Part shown: positions 27,073 through 36,407 of the stretch, piece after piece
How positions within the stretch are numbered: the first letter of the stretch is position 1
Layout of the letters: each line of letters starts with the position of its first letter
Assembly (NCBI RefSeq): GCF_022533585.1
Contig: NZ_CP092827.1
Coordinates: 2,148,001-2,212,000, forward strand
Length of the DNA stretch: 64,000 bases
Source: Pseudomonas sp. LS.1a
Lineage (GTDB): Bacteria; Pseudomonadota; Gammaproteobacteria; Pseudomonadales; Pseudomonadaceae
Direction: 5' to 3'
Program-made: the position numbers and the translations under genes
Notes under the pieces: generated by a model
What the model was told of the DNA's origin: nothing
The model's database searches: none
Seen by the model: the letters and a program-made list of their open reading frames with translations, nothing else

Positions 27073-27567
27073 ATGCTCAGGAAATGCTTGCTGGCTTTGG
27101 CTATCGGTGCTGTGCTGTCGGCTTCGGCTGTGTTGGTGCCTGACTCCATTGGCGGTACCTCCAGCGCGTATGCGAAGGATGGTAGCGGTGGTGGTGGTGG
27201 TGGCCATGGTGGCGGTGGTGGTGGAAGCGGCGGTGGCGGTGGCCATGGCGGCGGAGGAGGTGGTAGCGGTGGTGGCGGTGGTCATGGCGGAGGTGGTGGA
27301 AGCGGCGGCGGTGGCTCGGGTGGTGGCCACGGCGGTAGTGGCAGCGGGCACAGCGGCGATGGCGGTGGCCATGGCGGCCCAGGCCATGATGGCCGCGGGC
27401 GCAATGGTGCTGATGATGGCGCCAACCACGAAGCTGATCACGAAGCCAACCATGAGGCGAATCACGAAGCGAATCACGACGTGGGCGAGCCCCACGGTGT
27501 AGGGCATGGTGCTGATGATGGGGCTGACCATGATGTTGGGGATGATCGCGGAGGCGATCAGAACTAG
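27073..27567 (+). CDS. Secreted glycine/histidine-rich low-complexity protein
   Basis: This 164-residue protein starts with a signal peptide (about residues 1-34, ending SSAYA). Residues about 38-90 are almost pure glycine with regularly placed Ser and His in the pattern GGGGHGGGGGGSG, repeated several times. A second region, about 120-145, is a tetrad repeat (NHEA, DHEA, NHEA, NHEA, NHDV) followed by further His/Asp segments (GADDGADHDVGDD). The mature part has no cysteine. GGAGG lies upstream of the ATG at 27073. The mix of His, Asp and Glu with flexible Gly suggests metal binding or a surface/matrix role, but no function is established and no family can be named. Open frames on the other strand here are artefacts of the GGT repeats. 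Confidence 0.85.
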   Translation: MLRKCLLALAIGAVLSASAVLVPDSIGGTSSAYAKDGSGGGGGGHGGGGGGSGGGGGHGGGGGGSGGGGGHGGGGGSGGGGSGGGHGGSGSGHSGDGGGHGGPGHDGRGRNGADDGANHEADHEANHEANHEANHDVGEPHGVGHGADDGADHDVGDDRGGDQN

Positions 27568-27579
27568 CAACTTGGGTGT

Positions 27580-27688
27580 CTGTGTCGGCCCCTTCGCGGG
27601 TAAACCCGCTCCCACAGGGACCGCGCCAAGCTTGAGCTCGGCACGGTCCCTGTGGGAGCGGGTTTACCCGCGAAAGGGCCGGCACAGG
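27580..27688. repeat. REP inverted pair
   Basis: Nearly perfect facing palindromes (CGGGTAAACCCGCTCCCACAGGG and the reverse complement) with an internal loop around AAGCTTGAGCTCGG. It separates the Gly/His-rich gene from the convergent sfnR. Confidence 0.92.
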
Positions 27689-27699
27689 TTTACAAGCAA

Positions 27700-28800
<1,101 letters not shown>

Positions 28801-28809
28801 GGGCAATCC

Positions 28810-29997
28810 TCAGGAATAGAAGGATGGGGCAGGGCGCTTGTCGTTGAGGGCCCACTCGCCGAGTTCGTGGATGCGGTAGTCCACCGGGTCGTGCAGGGTT
28901 TGTGTACGCAGGTTGCGCCAGTGGCGGTCGAAGCGCAGTGAGGCATGGGTGGCGCGGGCGCCGGTGACCTCGAACAGCCGGTTGCAGATGTCCAGACCAT
29001 GGCGGCTGGCGGCGACCTTGGCGGTGCCGATGGCCAGGGCCAGGTCGCCGCGCTCTTGCGCCGTGAGGGCGTGTTCCTTGGCCCAGGCGGCATCGAGCTG
29101 GCGCGCGGCCCGTTCGATCAGCAGGCGCACGCTTTCCAGGCCGACCCAGAACTCGCCGTAATGGCGCAGCACGTAGGGGTCTTCGGCGCTGCTGGCGGCG
29201 CTGGAGCGGAACCACGGCCGGCTTTCCTTGAGGGTGTACTGGCGGGCCTCCTCGAACGCCCCCTCGGCAATGCCGAGGAACAGGTTGGCGAAGTGCAACT
29301 GGGCAATCAGCGGGCGCAGGGCAGCGAACGGCGTGCTCAAGGGGCCTGGGTCGAGCAGCAGTTCGTTGTGCTCCACCCGTACCCGCTCGAAGGTGGCGCT
29401 GCCGCTGTCGGTCTGGCGCTGGCCGATGTTGTTCCAGTCGTTGTGCAGGCTGATGCCGGTACGGCCACTGGGGATGGCGGCGATCAGCAGCTTGCCGCCA
29501 GCACGTTCGTCCACCGCCGAGGCGATGAGCATTTCCGAGTCGCTGGCGCCGGAGCAGAAGCTTTTCTTGCCGGAGAACTCGCACCAGCCATCGAAGTGCT
29601 TGACCACGGTGCGGGTGTCCAGCGGGTTCAGGGCATTGCCCCAGAACCACTGCTTGCGGGCGGTCTGCTCGAACCACGGCTGCCATTGGTCCGGGCGTGA
29701 GAACAGGCGCACGGTGGCCAGCATCAGGTGATGGAAGCCGAATACGTGGGCGATGGAGCTGTCGACCCGGGCGAATTCGCGCACAACCGCGAAGGTGTCG
29801 TGCCAGCTGGCGCCCTGGCCGCCGAAGGCCTGCGGGATCACCAGCGACAGCAGGCCGCTGTCACGCAGGGCGTCGCGCTCGGCTTTTGGCGTGCCGCCGC
29901 GCTCATCGCGCTCGACGGCGGTCTGGGCAAACTGCCCGGCCAGTTCGCGGGCGATGGCCAGGGCAGGGCGCGGGGGCGTATTCACAGGTGCATTCAT
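28810..29997 (-). CDS. Acyl-CoA dehydrogenase-fold flavin monooxygenase (SfnC/DszC type)
   Basis: This 395-residue protein has the acyl-CoA dehydrogenase fold (LSLVIPQAFGGQGASWHDT, HFDGWCEFSGKKSFCSGAS, IAEGAFEEARQYTLKE) and resembles reduced-flavin-dependent monooxygenases such as DszC and SfnC rather than beta-oxidation dehydrogenases; the catalytic glutamate segment of true acyl-CoA dehydrogenases (WEGTSE) is missing. It would oxygenate a sulfur compound using FMNH2 from the adjacent MsuE. GAGGAG precedes its ATG. Gaps to its neighbours are nine bases each. The substrate is inferred from context only. Confidence 0.85.
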   Translation of the reverse strand: MNAPVNTPPRPALAIARELAGQFAQTAVERDERGGTPKAERDALRDSGLLSLVIPQAFGGQGASWHDTFAVVREFARVDSSIAHVFGFHHLMLATVRLFSRPDQWQPWFEQTARKQWFWGNALNPLDTRTVVKHFDGWCEFSGKKSFCSGASDSEMLIASAVDERAGGKLLIAAIPSGRTGISLHNDWNNIGQRQTDSGSATFERVRVEHNELLLDPGPLSTPFAALRPLIAQLHFANLFLGIAEGAFEEARQYTLKESRPWFRSSAASSAEDPYVLRHYGEFWVGLESVRLLIERAARQLDAAWAKEHALTAQERGDLALAIGTAKVAASRHGLDICNRLFEVTGARATHASLRFDRHWRNLRTQTLHDPVDYRIHELGEWALNDKRPAPSFYS

Positions 29998-30006
29998 GGC
30001 CGCTCC

Positions 30007-30567
30007 TCAGGCGCTCTTGCGCAGCGCGTGATGGGCGCCGAACAGCGGCACGGCGCGCTCGGCGGCCAGGCGGATACGGGCGGCGAGGGCTGCGCTGGAT
30101 ACCCGGTAGTCGGCCATTTCTGCCTGGCTGGCGAACACGCCGATGGGCAGGGTCAGGGCTTGCAGGAAGCTGAACAGTGGGCGCAGCTGGTGGTCGAGCA
30201 CCAGCGCGTGGCGTTCGCTGCCGCCGGTGGCGGCGAGCAGCACCGGTGTGTCGACCAGTGCGTCCTGGCCGATCAGGTCGAACAGGTGCTTGAAGTGGCC
30301 AGTGAAGCTGCCGCGGTACACCGGCGTTGTCACCACCAGCAGGTCGGCTTTTTCCACCAGGCGCAGTTGCTGTTCGACGGCCTCGGGCAGTTCGCTGCGC
30401 CACAGGGCGCTGCCCAGCGGGCGGGCGATCTCGCCCAGCTCGATCAGGTGCGGCTTGATGTGCAGGTGCTGGGCCAGTTCGGCGAGGATTGCCTCGGTCA
30501 GGGCCAGGGTGCGCGAAGGGCGGGAAGTGCCGCCGGACAGGGCGACGACGTTCAGTGGGGTGCTCAT
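30007..30567 (-). CDS. msuE: NAD(P)H-dependent FMN reductase, MsuE-like
   Basis: This 186-residue flavodoxin-fold reductase supplies FMNH2 to flavin-dependent monooxygenases. The nucleotide-binding segments are VVALSGGTSRPSRTLALTEA and LVVTTPVYRGSFTGHFKHLF, with LLAATGGSERHALVLDHQLR following. This pattern is that of MsuE/SsuE. It is the first gene of the operon with the monooxygenase and sfnR. A sigma-54 promoter lies about 43 bases upstream of the ATG. Confidence 0.88.
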   Translation of the reverse strand: MSTPLNVVALSGGTSRPSRTLALTEAILAELAQHLHIKPHLIELGEIARPLGSALWRSELPEAVEQQLRLVEKADLLVVTTPVYRGSFTGHFKHLFDLIGQDALVDTPVLLAATGGSERHALVLDHQLRPLFSFLQALTLPIGVFASQAEMADYRVSSAALAARIRLAAERAVPLFGAHHALRKSA

Positions 30568-30609
30568 GGCCAGGTCTCCGGTTCGGGTTGAGCGGGGGAC
30601 TTTGCTTGA

Positions 30610-30623
30610 GCAATCGTCGTGCC
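30610..30623 (-). promoter_or_regulatory. Sigma-54 promoter of the msuE-sfnR operon
   Basis: On the minus strand the sequence GGCACGACGATTGC matches the -24/-12 consensus: GG and GC are separated by exactly ten bases, with GGCACG and TTGC intact. It lies 43-56 bases upstream of the msuE ATG, leaving a leader of about 30 bases. The adjacent sfnR encodes a sigma-54 activator, which supports the call. Confidence 0.8.
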
Positions 30624-30635
30624 GAAATTTAATGT

Positions 30636-30655
30636 TGTTTTACATCAAACAGTTA
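30636..30655. promoter_or_regulatory. Possible upstream activator or IHF site before the sigma-54 promoter
   Basis: TGTTT-TACATC-AAACA (30636-30651) is an inverted repeat just upstream of the -24 box, and CATCAAACAGTTA (30643-30655) matches the IHF consensus except for its first base. Either could assist activation by SfnR. Only weak support is available. Confidence 0.35.
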
Positions 30656-30791
30656 GCGCGTTTCTGATGCCTGCGGCGCTGTTGCCTTGCGGGCGTTTCC
30701 TGTTGATCGGGTGTTGCGCTGCAGACAGTTGGCCGGGTGTTGGCGGCTGTGCAGTTGGGGGATTTATAGAGGATTACGGAATGATGAAAAA

Positions 30792-30817
30792 GGAATAAGA
30801 TTTTATATTCTTATTCC
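30792..30817. other. AT-rich inverted repeat in the msuE upstream region
   Basis: GGAATAAGA (30792-30800) and TCTTATTCC (30809-30817) form a 9-bp stem with an 8-base AT loop inside an 80-base AT-rich patch (about 30765-30838) that is unlike the surrounding GC-rich DNA. The 30568-31049 interval holds no gene; from right to left it contains mrdA-end repeats, this patch and the msuE promoter. Confidence 0.5.
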
Positions 30818-30837
30818 CAACTTTTATTTTAATATGC

Positions 30838-31045
30838 TGGGGCCGTTTCGCGCCCCATCGCGACACAAGGCCCACGGGTGCTGCACATAGCTGCCCAGTG
30901 CATGGCTGGGGGGGTTGAGGTGGTGCATAGAGCATGCCTTGATTCTTTCTGCGCCAGTGAGATCGAGCGCCGCGCTGCCTGTGACGCAACACTGAACTTG
31001 TGGGAGCGGCCTTGCGTCGCGAAAGGGCTGCGAAGCGGCCCCAAA
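30838..31045. repeat. Degenerate REP pair with inserted sequence
   Basis: The left half GGGGCCGTTTCGCGCCCCAT with GCGACACAAGG and the right half TGTGGGAGCGGCCTTGCGTC belong to the second REP class, but they are about 110 bases apart. The spacer contains GTGAGATCGAGCGCCGCGC, the same unit that forms the long hairpin at 50673-50740. Confidence 0.7.
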
Positions 31046-31049
31046 ATTC

Positions 31050-32945
31050 TCAAGTATGCGGCACGCTGCGAGGCGCTACCCCGCCCGCATACTCCGGCTT
31101 CAGATGCCCCTGCTCATCCAGCAGATAGGCATCCATCACCTCCCGCACCACCGGCCCCGCCACCCGTCCACCGGCCTCGCCGTTCTCGATCATCACCGCC
31201 ACCACCACACTTGGGTGATCAGCCGGGGCAAAGCCGACGAACAGGGCGTTGTCGCGGTGCCGCTCCAGGGTCTTGTCGCGGTTGTAGCGTTCGCCCTGCT
31301 TGATCGCCACCACCTGCGCGGTACCGCTCTTGCCGGCAATCCGGTACTGCGCACCGGCCGCGGCCGCGCGGGCGATGCCGCGCGGGTCGTGCATGACCAT
31401 CTGCATGCCCTGGTTGACCTGGTCCCAGGCGTGCCTGTCGTGCAGCACGATATCGGGCATCGGGTGGGGGTCGACCGGCGCATCGCCGCCCACGGTCATG
31501 GCCAGGTGCGGGCGGTGCCACACGCCCTTGCTCGCCAGCAGGCTGGTGGCCTGGGCCAGCTGCAGCGGGGTGACCTGCATGTAGCCCTGGCCGATGCCCA
31601 GGATCAGCGTCTCGCCCGGGAACCAGGCCTGGCGCCGGGTGGCGCGCTTCCACTCAGCTGACGGCATCAGCCCGGGCGCCTCCTCGAACATGTCCAGCGA
31701 CACCTTCTGGCCCAGGCCGAACTCGGCCATGTAGTCGTGCAGGCGGTCGATGCCCAGCTTGTGTGCCAGGTCGTAGAAGTAGGTGTCGTTGGAACGCATG
31801 ATGGCGGTGTACATATCCACCCAGCCATCGCCGCTGCGGTTCCAGTTGCGGTACTTGTGGTCGTAGTTGGGCAGCTCGTAGTAGCCCGGGTCGAACACCC
31901 GGCTGCCCGGGGTGATCACGCCGCTGTCGAGGCCGGCGATGGCCACCTCCGGCTTCACCGTCGAACCGGGGGCATACAGGCCGCGCAGCACGCGGTTGAA
32001 CAGCGGGCGGTCGATGGAGTCGCGCAGGGCGGCGTACTGTTTGAAGCTGATGCCCTTGACGAACAGGTTGGGGTCGAAGCTGGGGTTGCTGACCATCGCC
32101 AGCACGTCGCCATTGGCCGGGTCGAGCACCACCACCGAACCGCGGCGGTCGCCCAGGGCCTTTTCCGCGGCCAGTTGCAGGTGGGCGTCCAGGGTCAGGA
32201 CGATGTCCTGGCCCGGGGTCGGGGCCTTGTGGTTGAGCACACGCATCACCCGGCCCTGGGCGTTGGTCTCGACCTCCTCATAGCCCACGTGGCCGTGCAA
32301 CTGGCTTTCGTAGAAGTGCTCGATGCCGGTCTTGCCGATCGACTGGGTGCCCCGGTATTCGGTGCTGTCGAGGGCCTTGGCTTCTTTCTCGTTGATGCGC
32401 CCCACATAGCCCACCGAGTGGGCGAAATGCTCGGCCAGCGGGTACTCGCGGATGAACTGTGGTTCCACCTCCAGGCCGGGCAGGCGGAACTGGTTCACCG
32501 CCACCAGGGCGATCTGCTCTTCGCTCAGGCCGACCATCAGGGTCACCGGCTCGAACGGCTTGCGGCCACGGCGCAGGTCCTTGTCGAACTGCTTGCGGTC
32601 GTCGTCGCTCAGGCTCAGCACCTGCGCCAGGGTATCGAGCACCTTGGCCGTGTCGCCACCGGCCCGCTCGCGGGTCATGGTCAGGTCGAAGCTGGGCTTG
32701 TTGTCGGCCAGCACCACGCCATTGCGGTCATAGATCAGCCCGCGCTCGGGGGCGATGGGCAGTACGTGCACGCGGTTGTTTTCCGACACGGCGGTCTGCT
32801 GGTCGTGCTGCAGCACCTGCAGCACATAGAGCCGGCCCACCAGGACGGCGACCAGGCAGAAGACCATGGCGGCGCAGGCCAGAAGCCGGCGGTTGACCAG
32901 GTGCTTTTCCTTTTCGTGGTCCTTGAGGGGGATGGGTTGCGGCAT
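31050..32945 (-). CDS. mrdA: Penicillin-binding protein 2 (second, stand-alone mrdA copy)
   Basis: This 631-residue transpeptidase acts in cell elongation at the inner membrane. It has a short cytoplasmic N-terminus, one membrane anchor at about 20-42 (LLACAAMVFCLVAVLVGRLY), the PBP dimerisation domain with RGLIYDRNGVVLADN, and the transpeptidase domain with S328-T-V-K (APGSTVKPE), S385-N-D (MRSNDTYF) and K539-SGT (GKSGTAQV). All catalytic motifs are intact. In pseudomonads the main mrdA lies beside rodA, but here no rodA, lipoprotein or cell-wall gene is adjacent, so this is an accessory copy. The ATG at 32945 starts a basic leader typical of PBP2. Confidence 0.95.
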   Translation of the reverse strand: MPQPIPLKDHEKEKHLVNRRLLACAAMVFCLVAVLVGRLYVLQVLQHDQQTAVSENNRVHVLPIAPERGLIYDRNGVVLADNKPSFDLTMTRERAGGDTAKVLDTLAQVLSLSDDDRKQFDKDLRRGRKPFEPVTLMVGLSEEQIALVAVNQFRLPGLEVEPQFIREYPLAEHFAHSVGYVGRINEKEAKALDSTEYRGTQSIGKTGIEHFYESQLHGHVGYEEVETNAQGRVMRVLNHKAPTPGQDIVLTLDAHLQLAAEKALGDRRGSVVVLDPANGDVLAMVSNPSFDPNLFVKGISFKQYAALRDSIDRPLFNRVLRGLYAPGSTVKPEVAIAGLDSGVITPGSRVFDPGYYELPNYDHKYRNWNRSGDGWVDMYTAIMRSNDTYFYDLAHKLGIDRLHDYMAEFGLGQKVSLDMFEEAPGLMPSAEWKRATRRQAWFPGETLILGIGQGYMQVTPLQLAQATSLLASKGVWHRPHLAMTVGGDAPVDPHPMPDIVLHDRHAWDQVNQGMQMVMHDPRGIARAAAAGAQYRIAGKSGTAQVVAIKQGERYNRDKTLERHRDNALFVGFAPADHPSVVVAVMIENGEAGGRVAGPVVREVMDAYLLDEQGHLKPEYAGGVAPRSVPHT

Positions 32946-33155
32946 CAGGGGCTCTTTTCTACGGGGTCGCCTTGGCCGTGCGGGCGCGCGAATGGGCGGG
33001 TGATGCTACGCAACCCGCTATGCCGCCTCAAGGCGAGTGCCATCTGGCGATAGCGTGGCATCGGCTGTGAGCCCCGTGATCAGGGCGCTGGCGGGCTATA
33101 TGAAGATTTGTTCATGGCTGACCCTCCGTGAAGGTTTAATGGAGGTTTTTTTGCC

Positions 33156-33171
33156 TTTATGGATCCATAAA
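33156..33171. promoter_or_regulatory. Putative VanR operator, vanillate transporter side, copy 1
   Basis: TTTATGGATCCATAAA is a perfect 16-bp palindrome with the core ATGGATCCAT. Known VanR operators in other bacteria have a similar GGATCC-centred palindrome (ATTGGATCCAAT). It lies about 335 bases upstream of the transporter ATG. Confidence 0.75.
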
Positions 33172-33178
33172 ATTTGTT

Positions 33179-33244
33179 TGTTCGATAAACGAACAGTAAT
33201 TCTTGATTTATTTAAGCTAATAACACCTTGAAAAATCTAGATTT
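33179..33244. promoter_or_regulatory. Two further palindromes in the transporter upstream region
   Basis: TGTTCG-ATAAA-CGAACA (33179-33195) and AAATCTAGATTT (33233-33244) are perfect inverted repeats in an AT-rich region between the two VanR-like operators. They could bind another regulator or be part of promoter architecture. The 32946-33504 interval holds no gene; apart from these sites it shows only AT-rich DNA at about 33090-33330. Confidence 0.45.
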
Positions 33245-33319
33245 ATTTTGTTTATCTCAAGCATGTAGTGGCGTATTGCTAAACGAAACCCTACGTTCTT
33301 GAGTTCACGATGATTGTTT

Positions 33320-33329
33320 ATGGATCCAT
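33320..33329. promoter_or_regulatory. Putative VanR operator, vanillate transporter side, copy 2
   Basis: ATGGATCCAT, flanked by TTT and TAT, repeats the core of the site at 33156, about 175 bases upstream of the transporter ATG. Confidence 0.7.
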
Positions 33330-33504
33330 TATCTGGTTGATTAGCGCCTGACAACGGCCGGGAACCTCCGGCCGTATGCGACAACAATTACAAAAAGGGC
33401 CCAGTCATGAATGGCTTTTCAAGGGTGTGGAACCGCGAGGGTTCCTTGCGCTTTGCCTGCACGTGCGCATCTCTTCTCTCACCTGTGAACCGGCAGGTGA
33501 GCCC

Positions 33505-34845
33505 ATGAATTCCAACCTCAAGCAACGCCTGGACGCCGACCCGATGGGGCGCTTCCAGTGCCTGGCCATTGGTATCTGCATCATTCTCAACATGATCGAC
33601 GGCTTCGACGTATTGGTCATGGCCTTCACTGCTGCCTCGGTGTCTGCTGAGTGGAGCCTGAACGGGGCGCAGGTGGGGTTGCTGCTCAGCGCCGGTTTGT
33701 TCGGCATGGCGGCGGGGTCGCTGTTCATCGCGCCATGGGCCGATCGCCTTGGTCGTCGCCCGCTGATCCTGTTGTGCCTGGCGCTGTCCGGTATTGGCAT
33801 GTTGCTCTCGTCGCTGAGCCAAAGCCCGCTGCAACTGGCAACATTGCGTGGACTGACCGGTTTGGGGATCGGCGGCATCCTGGCCAGTAGCAACGTGATT
33901 GCCAGCGAGTACGCCAGCAAGCGCTGGCGTGGCCTGGCGGTCAGCCTGCAGTCCACCGGCTATGCGCTGGGCGCGACCTTGGGCGGTTTGCTGGCAGTAT
34001 GGCTGCTGGGGCACTGGGGCTGGCGCTCGGTGTTCCTGTTCGGCGGCATCGTCACCGTCCTGGTGATTCCGCTGGTGCTGTTGTGGTTGCCGGAGTCATT
34101 GGACTTCCTGCTGGCACGCCGGCCAGCCAATGCCCTGGCGCGGGTCAACCGCCTGGCGGCGCGCCTCGGCCAGCCGACACTGGTGCAACTGCCAGCAATG
34201 GCGGCAAGGGAGCAGGGCGCAGCCAGCGGTTTCAAGCAGCTGCTGACACCGGTCATGCGCCGCACCACGCTGGTGATCTGGTTGTTGTTCTTCCTGGTCA
34301 TGTTCGGCTTCTACTTCGTCATGAGTTGGACGCCGAAGCTGCTGGTGGCCGCTGGGCTTTCGGCCGAGCAGGGCATTACTGGCGGGGTACTGCTGAGCGT
34401 TGGGGGCATCCTTGGTGCGGCGCTGATCGGCGGCCTGGCCTCGCGCTGGCCACTGACCCGCGTGCTGGCGCTGTTCATGCTCATCACCGCAGCGCTGCTG
34501 GTGCTGTTCGTGGCCAATGGCGCCTCGGTCAGCGCGGCGTTGGTATTGGGGTTGTTGATCGGGCTGTTCTCCAACGGCTGCGTGGCCGGGTTGTATGCCT
34601 TGTCGCCCGTGGTCTATGGCGCTTCGGTGCGCGCCACTGGTGTGGGCTGGGGCATAGGCATCGGTCGCATGGGCGCGATCCTGTCGCCGACCGTGGCTGG
34701 TGTGCTGCTCGATGGCGGCTGGCAACCGTTGCACCTGTACGGGGTATTCGCCAGCGTGTTCGTGCTGGCCGCAGGTTGCCTGCTGTTGCTGCGGAGCGGA
34801 ACAAGGCCGACGCCAGGCTTGGCTGGCGATGCACTGAGCCACTGA
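33505..34845 (+). CDS. Aromatic acid:H+ symporter (MFS), probable vanillate transporter
   Basis: This 446-residue, 12-helix transporter belongs to the AAHS family (PcaK, BenK, VanK). Diagnostic features are NMIDGFDVLVMAFTA in helix 1, the loop motif APWADRLGRRPLIL and the later VMSWTPKLLVAAGLS. The ATG at 33505 has AGGTGA seven bases upstream; the frame is open further upstream without support. It precedes a vanillate-type OprD porin by about 100 bases and shares the ATGGATCCAT operators with vanA, so it most likely imports vanillate (VanK role). Confidence 0.9.
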   Translation: MNSNLKQRLDADPMGRFQCLAIGICIILNMIDGFDVLVMAFTAASVSAEWSLNGAQVGLLLSAGLFGMAAGSLFIAPWADRLGRRPLILLCLALSGIGMLLSSLSQSPLQLATLRGLTGLGIGGILASSNVIASEYASKRWRGLAVSLQSTGYALGATLGGLLAVWLLGHWGWRSVFLFGGIVTVLVIPLVLLWLPESLDFLLARRPANALARVNRLAARLGQPTLVQLPAMAAREQGAASGFKQLLTPVMRRTTLVIWLLFFLVMFGFYFVMSWTPKLLVAAGLSAEQGITGGVLLSVGGILGAALIGGLASRWPLTRVLALFMLITAALLVLFVANGASVSAALVLGLLIGLFSNGCVAGLYALSPVVYGASVRATGVGWGIGIGRMGAILSPTVAGVLLDGGWQPLHLYGVFASVFVLAAGCLLLLRSGTRPTPGLAGDALSH

Positions 34846-34948
34846 GTACTGCCCGGCCAGGTCGGGCACCTGAATGCAGCTTGTCTCCCTGTGCCCATGC
34901 CGGCACGGGGTGGTCGGCTGTGCCTACGAAAAGCGGAGAACAATAATA

Positions 34949-36202
34949 ATGATGCACACGACTTGTACACTGAACCGTTCGGCCCTGGCGGTTTCGCTGG
35001 CGCTAGGCCTGGGGTTGCCGGCCTGGGCCGGGGAAGGGGGCTTCTTCGAGGATGCCAAGGCCGGGTTGACACTGCGCAACTACTATTTCAACCGTGATTT
35101 TCGCGACCCAGGGGCGGCCAAGAGCAAGGTTGAAGAATGGGCCCAAGGGTTCATCTTCAAGTTCAGTTCAGGCTACACCCCAGGATTGATCGGTTTGGGC
35201 CTGGACGGCATCGGCATGTTCGGCGCAAAGCTGGACAGTGGCCGCGGTACAAGCGGCTCCGAACTGCTGCCGGTGCATGATGAGGGGCGCGCGGCTGACG
35301 ACTATGGGCGCGCCGGGTTGGCGGCGAAGCTGCGCATTTCGGCCACCGAGTTGAAGGTAGGTGAACTGCTGCCGGACATTCCATTGCTGCGCTACGACGA
35401 TGGCCGTCTGTTGCCGCAGACCTTCCGCGGCGCAATGTTCGACTCACGCGAAATCGAAGGTCTGAGCTTGCAGGCTGGCCAGTACCGTGAGGTTAGCCTG
35501 CGCAACTCGTCGGACATGCAGGATCTTTCTGCCTGGGCTGCGCCAGGGGTGACTGCGGACGGTTTCAACTACGCCGGTGCCGAGTACCGTTTCAACCAGC
35601 AGCGTACGCTGATCGGCGTCTGGCATTCGCAACTGGAGGACATCTACCAGCAGAGCTACTTCAACCTGCTGCATAGTCAGCGAGTAGGGTATTGGACGCT
35701 GGGTGCCAACCTCGGTTACTTCATCGACCGGGACGATGGCCAGGCGCGCATCGGCGGTATCCAGAGCCGTACAGGCTACACCTTGCTGTCTGCCGCGCGC
35801 AGTGGCCACACGTTGTACCTAGGGCTGCAGAAGGTGAGTGGTGATAGCCAGTGGATGTCGGTGTACGGCAGTAGCGGACGGACCTTGGGCAACGACATGT
35901 TCAACGGCAACTTCAGCAATGCTGACGAGCGCTCATGGCAAGTGCGTTACGACTACAACTTTGTCGCGTTGGGCGTGCCAGGCCTGCTGGCCATGGTGCG
36001 TTACGGGCACGGCGAGAACGCGACCACGGCGGCAGGCAGCAATGGCAAGGAGTGGGAGCGCGATACCGAGGTCAACTACACCTTCCAGAGCGGGACATTG
36101 AAGGACCTCAACATCCGGCTTAACAACGCGACCAACCGGCGTAGATTCAATGGTGACTTTGATCAGACACGGTTGATCATCACCTATCCGCTGACGTTGT
36201 AA
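34949..36202 (+). CDS. OprD-family porin, probable vanillate porin
   Basis: This 417-residue outer membrane channel has a signal peptide ending SLALGLGLPAWA, a mature N-terminus GEGGFFEDAKAGLTLRNYYF and the family end (RLIITYPLTL). OprD blocks PLLRYDDGRLLPQTFRGAMF and RSWQVRYDYNFVALGVPGL are present. GGAG lies 11 bases before the ATG at 34949; a second ATG follows directly at 34952. Its position between the aromatic acid transporter and vanR argues for uptake of vanillate or related aromatics. Confidence 0.93.
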   Translation: MMHTTCTLNRSALAVSLALGLGLPAWAGEGGFFEDAKAGLTLRNYYFNRDFRDPGAAKSKVEEWAQGFIFKFSSGYTPGLIGLGLDGIGMFGAKLDSGRGTSGSELLPVHDEGRAADDYGRAGLAAKLRISATELKVGELLPDIPLLRYDDGRLLPQTFRGAMFDSREIEGLSLQAGQYREVSLRNSSDMQDLSAWAAPGVTADGFNYAGAEYRFNQQRTLIGVWHSQLEDIYQQSYFNLLHSQRVGYWTLGANLGYFIDRDDGQARIGGIQSRTGYTLLSAARSGHTLYLGLQKVSGDSQWMSVYGSSGRTLGNDMFNGNFSNADERSWQVRYDYNFVALGVPGLLAMVRYGHGENATTAAGSNGKEWERDTEVNYTFQSGTLKDLNIRLNNATNRRRFNGDFDQTRLIITYPLTL

Positions 36203-36407
36203 GCGCGTCGTATCCTTGAGGTTGCGGTGGGGGACAAAACCGGTCGCATGCTCCGCGTCGTCCACTTTGCGGCCAAACCCGCTCCTGCATCTAAAGCGCA
36301 TGGCTTGAGGCGGGGGCGCTGTCATGCAACCCGTCAGCCCGAACAGGTCAGCAACAACCTCTCGGCTTGCGCTAAGATACCCGCTCATGTCTCTGGAAGT
36401 TGCCTGG

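Noticed and set aside
27101..27685. A 194-codon minus-strand frame opposite the Gly/His-rich gene, rich in His and Arg
   Set aside because: It is created by the GGT/GGC repeats of the plus-strand gene, begins inside the REP pair and has no ribosome binding site.
28810..29997. Ordinary fatty-acid acyl-CoA dehydrogenase
   Set aside because: The catalytic WEGTSE-type segment is missing and the gene is coupled to an FMN reductase and an SfnR regulator, which fits a flavin monooxygenase of the DszC/SfnC type.
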